From positions 1 to 50,465 of the forward strand of contig CAZHPY010000003.1 in NCBI GenBank assembly GCA_964534705.1: a DNA stretch of 50,465 bases, in the 5' to 3' direction. Of this stretch, positions 26,484 through 32,785 are shown piece after piece (within the stretch, counting starts at the first letter, position 1; each line of letters opens with the position of its first letter). The notes under the pieces are model-generated. The model saw only the letters and a program-made list of their open reading frames with translations, was not told the origin of the DNA and did not search any database. Both the position numbers and the translations under genes were made by a program. This stretch comes from CAZHPY01 sp964534705. Lineage in GTDB: Bacteria; Omnitrophota; Gorgyraeia; 2-01-FULL-45-10.

Positions 26484-26936
26484 TTATACCCCCGTGACGG
26501 ATTTTTCTTTTATTATCTTTACTATGGGCCTGTCAGGCCCTACAAATTCATAGCTATCTAATTCTCCGGGCGCGACCCATTTTATCGCATCGTGTTCGTT
26601 GACCTTAAAATCGCCGGAAATATGACGCACCTTATATACAAGCAACTCTATGGGAATAAGATAGTACCGGAATTTCGTCGATAAGAAGAACCGGCCTATT
26701 TCGGCTTCTATATCGAACTCTTCCTTCAATTCTCTTTTAAGGCATTGTTCCGGCGTTTCGCCCGGCTCGATCTTACCGCCAGGGAATTCCCACTTGCCGC
26801 CAAGGGTATCGCCCTTCTTCCGCATGGCGATAAGGATCCTGGAATCTTTCTCTATTATGGCCGCCGCTACCTGCCTTTTATGCCCTGAAAGATACCACAA
26901 AAACAGCCTGGCCTTCTGGTATAACTTATTGAACAT
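26484..26936 (-). CDS. NUDIX hydrolase, MutT-like
   Basis: 150 residues. Complete NUDIX box GGKIEPGETPEQCLKRELKEEF (written as G-x5-E-x7-R-E-x2-E-E), preceded by KWEFPGG, the pattern of MutT-type 8-oxo-dGTP diphosphatases. The VAAAIIEKDSRILIAMR strand-turn before it is usual for the family. It overlaps the PilZ gene by 11 bp; that the two are coupled may only reflect operon layout. Confidence 0.85.
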   Translation of the reverse strand: MFNKLYQKARLFLWYLSGHKRQVAAAIIEKDSRILIAMRKKGDTLGGKWEFPGGKIEPGETPEQCLKRELKEEFDIEAEIGRFFLSTKFRYYLIPIELLVYKVRHISGDFKVNEHDAIKWVAPGELDSYEFVGPDRPIVKIIKEKSVTGV

Positions 26937-27294
26937 TCTGCTGGGATATGGTGTATTTTATTATCTTGTCCAGGTCGGCTGCGGATATCTTTATTATCTC
27001 TACGCCTGTGTCGAACTTCCCTCCGGCCAATTCAGATAACCTGACGACCTTGACAATGACCGGTATCGGATTGGCGGAAAAACTCCGCGGAAGCTCCATA
27101 TCCATGACCAGTATAGACCCTATGGCAAATTTATTCTGCGTCTCGAAGAGGAACCCGTATCTGCTGATATTTTTGGTTTCGGTTTTTTGTTGCTTATTAT
27201 TCTCCGTAAAACGCAGGCTTATCTTTACCGGCAACCGGTAAGACCTTCTGCGTTCTATACCGGAAGGTTCCGGCTTTTTTGCATTTTCATTCAT
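26926..27294 (-). CDS. PilZ-domain protein (putative c-di-GMP receptor)
   Basis: 122 residues, one PilZ domain. The binding signature is present: ERRRSYRLPV (RxxxR) and NISRYGFLFE (the (D/N)xSxxG motif). Such proteins bind cyclic di-GMP and control motility or secretion. It heads the transcript that contains the NUDIX and prepilin genes, consistent with c-di-GMP control of a pilus-like system; that is inference. Confidence 0.88.
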   Translation of the reverse strand: MNENAKKPEPSGIERRRSYRLPVKISLRFTENNKQQKTETKNISRYGFLFETQNKFAIGSILVMDMELPRSFSANPIPVIVKVVRLSELAGGKFDTGVEIIKISAADLDKIIKYTISQQNVQ

Positions 27295-27296
27295 AT

Positions 27297-28475
27297 TTAG
27301 GCCCTCAAAAAATACCCTTTCAGGTATTCCGTTTCAGGGATCTGCCTGGAAATAGGATGGTCCCTGTCCTGCCTGCACCTTTTTAGAATAGTGAACTTTT
27401 TACCGCCGGCCGCAGCAGCAGCGGCTTTTATAACCTCTGAGAACGTTTCGTTCGGCATGTTATGCGAACATGAGAACGTGCACAGAATGCCGCCGTCGTT
27501 CAAACTTTTGAACGCCAGCGTGTTTATCTCTTTGTAACCCCTGGCCGCGCTTTTTATGTCCCTCTTACTTTTCAAGAATGAAGGCGGATCTACTATTATA
27601 ATATCAAATTTTTCTCCGGAATTACAGATGTTTTTGATCGCCGCGAAAACGTCCCCATCGCAAAATTCCACGGCCCCCGAAACCTTATTCAGTTCGGCAT
27701 TATCGCGGGCCAGCGTAAGCCAGTCTTTCTTTATATCTACGCCTATTACTTTTTTGGCGCCGCCCAAAGCCGCGTTTATAGAAAACCCTCCTGTGTAACA
27801 GAACAGGTCCAGGACTTTCTTGCCTTTAGACATTTCCCGCAGGGCCAGCCTCGACCTTCTCTGGTCAAGATAAAAGCCCGTTTTATGCCCCCTCTCTACG
27901 TCAACGATGAATTTCGCCCCTCCTTCGGTCATTTCCACATTGGTACCCCGCGCCTTGCCCAGCCATTGCTTCACGGGTTTTAATTTTTCGATCGACCTGA
28001 AGGGAGAATCGCTTTTCTCGTATATGAAAGCAGGGTTAACTGCGGCGCGGATAGCTTCCAGGATGACCGGCTTAAGTTTTTCCATGCCAAGAGTAAATAC
28101 CTGCAGGACAAGCGTGTCATTATATATGTCTGCTATAAGGCCGGGGAGAGAATCCGCTTCGCTGAATACAAGCCTCTTGGCGTTCGTTATGTCATTTAAA
28201 AATTCTCTTTTTTCTACGGCTTCCCTGACCCTGCCGTAAATAAATGGGGCATCTATTGCTTCGTCCTTGAATGTGAGGAGGCGGATGGAGATCTCGGAGG
28301 CGGGATTGTAATATCCTTTGCCGACAAACTTGTTCTCATTTGTTAATACGGTTATTATGTCTCCGGGCCTGGCCAGCGGGTCGACGTCTTTGATCTGCCC
28401 TTTGAATATCCAGGGATGGGCCTCTCTGAGCCTGCCCTTTTTGCCTTTTCTTAGTCGGATTATCCTGTCTGGCAT
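27297..28475 (-). CDS. rlmI: RlmI-like 23S rRNA m5C methyltransferase
   Basis: 392 residues. N-terminal PUA domain (about 1-75, HPWIFKGQIKDV), then a class I SAM methyltransferase: motif I VLDLFCYTGGFS at 221-232, DPPSF at 296-300, and Cys336 in the CTFSCSHNM loop as the nucleophile. This is the layout of RlmI, which methylates cytosine 1962 of 23S rRNA. It starts after the tRNA-Phe on the same strand and ends 2 bp before the PilZ gene. Confidence 0.9.
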   Translation of the reverse strand: MPDRIIRLRKGKKGRLREAHPWIFKGQIKDVDPLARPGDIITVLTNENKFVGKGYYNPASEISIRLLTFKDEAIDAPFIYGRVREAVEKREFLNDITNAKRLVFSEADSLPGLIADIYNDTLVLQVFTLGMEKLKPVILEAIRAAVNPAFIYEKSDSPFRSIEKLKPVKQWLGKARGTNVEMTEGGAKFIVDVERGHKTGFYLDQRRSRLALREMSKGKKVLDLFCYTGGFSINAALGGAKKVIGVDIKKDWLTLARDNAELNKVSGAVEFCDGDVFAAIKNICNSGEKFDIIIVDPPSFLKSKRDIKSAARGYKEINTLAFKSLNDGGILCTFSCSHNMPNETFSEVIKAAAAAAGGKKFTILKRCRQDRDHPISRQIPETEYLKGYFLRA

Positions 28476-28494
28476 GATATATGGGTAAAAAAAA

Positions 28495-28569
28495 TGGTGC
28501 CGAGGGGCAGAATCGGACTGCCCACGCCTGCGTTTTCAGCGCAGCGCTCTACCACTGAGCTACCTCGGC
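28495..28569 (-). tRNA. tRNA-Phe (GAA)
   Basis: 75 nt including encoded CCA. Acceptor GCCGAGG with CCTCGGC, anticodon stem CTGCG/CGCAG around loop CTGAAAA (anticodon GAA), T-arm with TTC and a matching stem. A run of eight T follows the CCA. Confidence 0.95.
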
Positions 28570-28614
28570 ACGGTCGGGTTTATAAATTAACACGAAATAA
28601 GGCTCCCGTCAATA

Positions 28615-29565
28615 TTATTTATATTCGGTACCTTTAATATGTTCCACATAATGCTGGGCGCTGACAGCGGCGGTAGCCCCTTCCCCGGCAGCCGTAACTA
28701 CCTGCCTCAAAGGCTTGCTCCTGACGTCCCCGCACGCGAATATGCCTTCAACGGATGCGCTCATATCGTCGCCGGAAACGATATAACCTTGTTCATCGAG
28801 CTTAAGCATGCCCTTGAACATGCCTGAATTAGGCGAAAGGCCTATCAGTATGAACACGCCGTCTGCCTTGATCTGCTTTTCTCCGGATGTCGCGGTGTTT
28901 TTAACCTTTATGCCTTCTACCTTGTTCTTTCCAAGTATCTCTGTGACTACGGATTGAAGGCAAAATTCTATTTTTTTATTGGCAAATGCCCTTTCCTGTA
29001 ATATCCGCGTCGCCCTCAGGGCATCACGCCTGTGGACAACGGTGACTTTATTGGCAAAACGCGTCAGGTATATGGCGTCTCCCAGCGCTGTGTCGCCTCC
29101 GCCTACAACAATGATGTCCTTGCCCTTGAAAAGCGGTCCGTCGCAGGTAGCGCAATATGAAACGCCTCTTCCGGCAAGGGCTTCCTCGCCCGGTACTTTT
29201 AACGCGTTCCAGCTGGCACCTGTAGCTACGATCACCGACATGGCCATGATCTTATCGCCTTCCGCATCTTCGAGCGTAAAAGGATCTTTCTGGCCCTGCT
29301 TTAACGATATTTTTCTCGCCTCACGGGTGGAGATCACGAGCCCGAAACGCTCCGCCTGTTTCAGCATCAGGCCGGCCAACTCCTCGCCTTTGGCGCCGCA
29401 GGGAAACCCGGGAAAATTCTCTACGACATCGGCGGTCAGTATCTGGCCGCCACATGCGATCTTTTCAAGCAGAAGCGCATTCATGCGGCTGCGCGCCGCA
29501 TAAATACCGGCTGTCAGGCCTGCGGGCCCTCCGCCTATTATAACTATATCGTAAACGTCCGGCAT
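28615..29565 (-). CDS. trxB: thioredoxin reductase
   Basis: 316 residues from the ATG at 29565. FAD motif IIGGGPAGLTAG near the N-terminus, redox pair CATC (Cys138, Cys141), NAD(P)H motif VVGGGDTALGDA, and ACGDVRSKPLRQVVTAAGEG (FAD-binding C-terminal motif). All features of a low-molecular-weight TrxB are present. The frame stays open to an ATG at 29589, but that start would overlap the end of the small basic protein gene; the later ATG follows its stop directly and is preferred. Confidence 0.95.
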   Translation of the reverse strand: MPDVYDIVIIGGGPAGLTAGIYAARSRMNALLLEKIACGGQILTADVVENFPGFPCGAKGEELAGLMLKQAERFGLVISTREARKISLKQGQKDPFTLEDAEGDKIMAMSVIVATGASWNALKVPGEEALAGRGVSYCATCDGPLFKGKDIIVVGGGDTALGDAIYLTRFANKVTVVHRRDALRATRILQERAFANKKIEFCLQSVVTEILGKNKVEGIKVKNTATSGEKQIKADGVFILIGLSPNSGMFKGMLKLDEQGYIVSGDDMSASVEGIFACGDVRSKPLRQVVTAAGEGATAAVSAQHYVEHIKGTEYK

Positions 29566-29566
29566 T

Positions 29567-29719
29567 TTAGGAACCCGACTCCGAGGCATACGGCTTCAGG
29601 TAGAACTTGCCGTAATAATAGCTTGTCAGGTTTTCACCTTTGGCTACGAGTTTTTTTCTCGCTTTTTTTCTCACAAGCCTCTGTTTTCTTTTCATCTGGT
29701 ATTGCGATTTCTGACCCAT
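29567..29719 (-). CDS. 50-aa basic protein, unknown
   Basis: 50 residues: MGQKSQYQMKRKQRLVRKK followed by ARKKLVAKGENLTSYYYGKFYLKPYASESGS. The longer frame extends to 29857, but a strong AGGAGG stands nine bases before this ATG, which fixes the start. It begins 5 bp after the LptF/LptG stop. The basic helix and size recall small ribosomal proteins, but it is not one I recognise. Confidence 0.6.
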   Translation of the reverse strand: MGQKSQYQMKRKQRLVRKKARKKLVAKGENLTSYYYGKFYLKPYASESGS

Positions 29720-29724
29720 GGATA

Positions 29725-30819
29725 CTACCTCCTTGCGGTTATGATAAACATTATTACTCCTGCCACAAAAAACACGATATTTGGTAAAGACACGCCTATT
29801 GAGGGCGGTACCGTTCCCCTCAACGCGATCGCTATACCGCCCAGAAAAGTCCCCCAATATGCCGCGAATAACAGCAGGCTTATGCCGAACCCTATGGATT
29901 TTTCGCTCCTGTGGGCCCTTATGCCCAACGGGATACCGATCAGTATGAGGACGAACGATGCTATCGACATATTGATCTTCTTATACACCTCCACGAAAAG
30001 CGGCATGGGATCGATCTTTTGCCTGATAAATTTCGATATTTCGGCGCGCAGTTCCTTCATCGTCATCTCGCGGGCCTTTTTCTCTATCTTCTCTTTCTTC
30101 AATATCCTGGTGAGGTCTATTGTCATGTAGTACGTCCTGAAGTTCAATTTATAAAAATTCTCCGGGTCCGTAGGAGAAGGCTCTTCGCTTGTGCCGTTGA
30201 ACAATCTTAATTCGAGCATATTCTTTTCTGGAAAAGTATTGATCTCACCCGATTCGGCGATTATTGTACGCGTGGGCTTCCCTTCCTGCGGCTGGTAGAT
30301 CCTTATGTTCTTGAACTTATTTCCCTTCACGTCATAGATGAATATGACATAGCTCTCGAACCCCCTGATAAATGTGCCGGCCTCCAGATAGGCGGTCGGG
30401 CTCTTAAAGCCTATATCTTTTATGACCTTCCTGGACGCATAAGAAGCATTTGAGGATATCTGGTCATTCAGCAGGAAGGTTGCGGCGCTTATCATCCCGC
30501 CCACCATTAGTACCGGGAAGGCTATGCGGTAAAGGCTTATGCCGCTGGCTTTCATTGCAGTGAGTTCGCCGTCGCTGGAGAACCTGCCGAACGTCAATAT
30601 TACCGAGGTCAGGGACGCCATCGGAAAGGTAAAGCTCAAAAGCCATGGTATCATGTAAAAGAGCAACTGCAGCACCGATAATATATTTACGCCTTTATTT
30701 ATAACGAGGTTGGCTATCTGTATGATGTTGCCTATAAGGAACGCGAACGTAAATACTATTATCGAGACAAAAAAAGAGTGGAAAAATTCCTTTAAAATGT
30801 AGTTTCTTAATATGCGCAT
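29725..30819 (-). CDS. LptF/LptG-family LPS-export permease
   Basis: 364 residues with six TM helices (three at each end) around a large periplasmic domain (about 125-280, SGEINTFPEKNMLELRL). Typical YjgP/YjgQ features: LKEFFHSFF at the start, PMASLTSVILTFGRFSSDGELTAMKASGIS (the coupling segment), and IGIPLGIRAHRSEKSIGFGISLLL. It works with LptB and a partner permease to extract LPS-like lipids from the inner membrane. Whether it is LptF or LptG cannot be decided; no partner gene lies beside it. Confidence 0.9.
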   Translation of the reverse strand: MRILRNYILKEFFHSFFVSIIVFTFAFLIGNIIQIANLVINKGVNILSVLQLLFYMIPWLLSFTFPMASLTSVILTFGRFSSDGELTAMKASGISLYRIAFPVLMVGGMISAATFLLNDQISSNASYASRKVIKDIGFKSPTAYLEAGTFIRGFESYVIFIYDVKGNKFKNIRIYQPQEGKPTRTIIAESGEINTFPEKNMLELRLFNGTSEEPSPTDPENFYKLNFRTYYMTIDLTRILKKEKIEKKAREMTMKELRAEISKFIRQKIDPMPLFVEVYKKINMSIASFVLILIGIPLGIRAHRSEKSIGFGISLLLFAAYWGTFLGGIAIALRGTVPPSIGVSLPNIVFFVAGVIMFIITARR

Positions 30820-30828
30820 TAGAAGTTA

Positions 30829-31761
30829 TCAGTAAAATACGGCTTTTAGCGAGTATAGCAGTTCTTTCCACATATAATATGTGAAATATTCCCAGAGAGG
30901 CGGAAATATCTTACGAACCTCATAATCGACATAATCACCGTATACCCGCACCACCAGATAGTGCAGATATCCTCCATCGGACTCCGGTATCTGGATGAAC
31001 ATCCCTCCGCCGCCCGAAATCACATATCGGACACCACCATAAACAGCTTCCCTGAACATATGTTCATGTCCCGCAAATACTATATCAACTTTATATTTTT
31101 CGCATAATTTCATGAAGCGGTGAGACCAGGAGCCCAGCTCCGGCCTGAACCACGACTGCTGGTACAATGACATGGCCTGCTTGTGCATGAATACAAAACG
31201 GTGCGCATATGGCGCGGATTTCTGCAGCTCTTCCTCGAGCCAGTTGCACTGTCCTTCCGACAGGGATGTTATATTATTGTCCAGGATTATAAAATACGAA
31301 TTGCGGTTTACAAACGAAAATTCTTTTTTACCGAAATATTTTTTGAAAAGATGCTCACCGTGCCTGTCATCGTCGTGATTACCCATCAGGCTTATAACAG
31401 GCCATTTTATCTTTACCCGCAGCCTGTTATAGATGCGGTAATCCCACTTTGTGCCTTTTATAAAGGCTATATCGCCAAGATTTACCACAAAATCCATGTT
31501 AAGTTTCTTGAACCTGTTCTCCCTGTTCATATTGCGGATTAGTTTTAAAAAAGCGCTGTCGTCAAATATAAAACCTGCGTGGTTGTCGCCGAATACGATG
31601 AATGAAAATACGTTACCTTTATTATCTTTCAGCTTCTCCACGATCTGGTCATTGGTAGGGCCGGTAACATCCTTTTGCAGGTATAGGGCAAAAACGGGGA
31701 TAAGGGAAGCTATTATCCCTATTATTAATATTAAACCTGATATCTTTAAGAATAGTTTCAT
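30829..31761 (-). CDS. membrane-anchored calcineurin-like metallophosphoesterase
   Basis: 310 residues from the ATG at 31761. N-terminal TM anchor (LKISGLILIIGIIASLIPVFALYL), then the metallophosphoesterase signature in order: FGDNHAG, NLGDIAF, GNHDDD, FMHKQ, and GHEHMF. All metal-binding Asp, Asn and His positions are present. The substrate is unknown. It ends 9 bp before the LptF/LptG start. An ATG at 31779 is an alternative start. Confidence 0.85.
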   Translation of the reverse strand: MKLFLKISGLILIIGIIASLIPVFALYLQKDVTGPTNDQIVEKLKDNKGNVFSFIVFGDNHAGFIFDDSAFLKLIRNMNRENRFKKLNMDFVVNLGDIAFIKGTKWDYRIYNRLRVKIKWPVISLMGNHDDDRHGEHLFKKYFGKKEFSFVNRNSYFIILDNNITSLSEGQCNWLEEELQKSAPYAHRFVFMHKQAMSLYQQSWFRPELGSWSHRFMKLCEKYKVDIVFAGHEHMFREAVYGGVRYVISGGGGMFIQIPESDGGYLHYLVVRVYGDYVDYEVRKIFPPLWEYFTYYMWKELLYSLKAVFY

Positions 31762-31806
31762 ATGCCCTAATAATATCATAATCTTATACTAAAGTCTATT
31801 CAAACT

Positions 31807-31844
31807 AAGACGGCAGGTATTTCAATTGAAATACCTGCCGTCTT
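31807..31844 (-). terminator. perfect 19-bp hairpin downstream of the secreted paralogue
   Basis: A 38-base perfect palindrome (left arm begins AAGACGGCAGG, centre TCAATTGA). It lies 21 bp past the stop of the gene at 31866 on the minus strand and could also serve the opposite strand. The T-run is weak, so it may protect RNA ends as well as terminate. Confidence 0.55.
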
Positions 31845-31865
31845 GATCAAACCGCTAATATCAAT

Positions 31866-32204
31866 TTATTTCGTCTTCTGGATAGATTTTACTTCGCCTT
31901 GTACGCGTTCTATCTTTACCGTATCCCCTACTTTAAAATTATTCAGGGTTACCACTCTCGTGGCGGCGTCAAGAAGAGTGACCGTAACAGGAACCGTGAA
32001 AGAAACAGGGTTACCATCCGGGCCGAGGACCTTCATATTGGTCTTGTCCACCCCTTTTGTAGGATCAGCGTATTCTAACGATACGATCTTACCTGCAAAA
32101 GTCTTCAATTCCTCGGTACTTTTTGCCGCCTGGCCGCCGTCAGCAGCATAACAGAGCGACGCTATGAATGTTAAAGCTATTAAAGCGATCAGTGTCTTTT
32201 TCAT
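31866..32204 (-). CDS. small secreted beta-rich protein, paralogue 2
   Basis: 112 residues with a signal peptide (MKKTLIALIALTFIASLCYAA). The mature part alternates strands: GKIVSLEYADPTKGVDKTNMKV, GNPVSFTVPVTVTLLDA, VVTLNNFKVGDTVKIERVQG. It matches the neighbour at 32338-32709 segment by segment, so the pair arose by tandem duplication. The pattern suggests an OB-like or small-barrel fold. Function unknown. Own terminator-like hairpin follows. Confidence 0.7.
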   Translation of the reverse strand: MKKTLIALIALTFIASLCYAADGGQAAKSTEELKTFAGKIVSLEYADPTKGVDKTNMKVLGPDGNPVSFTVPVTVTLLDAATRVVTLNNFKVGDTVKIERVQGEVKSIQKTK

Positions 32205-32286
32205 CGCAATAGCCTCCTTTCTTTAGTATCGGACTATTTTACACTAAAACCAACTTTTTGACAAATATTTTTTTAACATAAAAGGA

Positions 32287-32318
32287 AAGGCGGTATATTT
32301 ATAACAATATACCGCCTT
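32287..32318 (-). terminator. terminator after the secreted paralogue 1 gene
   Basis: AAGGCGGTATAT (32287-32298) pairs over 12 bp with ATATACCGCCTT (32307-32318). On the minus strand it is followed by TCCTTTTATG and lies 19 bp past the stop at 32338. Confidence 0.7.
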
Positions 32319-32337
32319 CGATCTATAATCTGGACAA

Positions 32338-32709
32338 TTACTTCTGGACAGCGATTGCGCTGGCCTCTGCTTTGCCCTCGTCTGTCTTGGTCGCTTTTAC
32401 CTTTATCTTTTCGCCTTCCTTAAGCTGGTTTAGCGTGATAGCGTTTAAGGACGCATCTGTGATCTTTGCGGCTGAACTTACGGTAAAAGATATGGGATTA
32501 CCCATCTCGTCAGTAACCTTTACTGTGTTGTCGGTTACCCCCTTTGCCGGTTCTGCTACTGTAACAGATACTACTTTACCGACATACTCACTGACAGCCT
32601 CTACACCTTTTGCGATCGTTTTTACGGGTTCGCTCATCTTTGTTTCCTGGGCGAATGACGCTGAAGCAGATAGCATAAGTGCTAGAACTACTAATAATAA
32701 TTTCTTCAT
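32338..32709 (-). CDS. small secreted beta-rich protein, paralogue 1
   Basis: 123 residues with signal peptide MKKLLLVVLALMLSASASFA. Mature segments GKVVSVTVAEPAKGVTDNTVKV, GNPISFTVSSAAKITDA and AITLNQLKEGEKIKVKAT align with paralogue 2. A strong GGAGG lies upstream of the ATG, and a TATACT (minus strand, near 32755) could be its -10. Function unknown; abundant small periplasmic proteins often look like this. Confidence 0.7.
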   Translation of the reverse strand: MKKLLLVVLALMLSASASFAQETKMSEPVKTIAKGVEAVSEYVGKVVSVTVAEPAKGVTDNTVKVTDEMGNPISFTVSSAAKITDASLNAITLNQLKEGEKIKVKATKTDEGKAEASAIAVQK

Positions 32710-32785
32710 CTTAATTTAACACCTCCTTCCGCCTGAATTTAAAAATGTAGATATAGTATACCATATTCCCATGCTTTTGGAAGGG

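Noticed and set aside
29567..29857. Full 96-codon version of the small basic protein
   Set aside because: The first 46 codons overlap the end of the LptF/LptG gene and lack a ribosome site, while AGGAGG marks the internal ATG at 29719.
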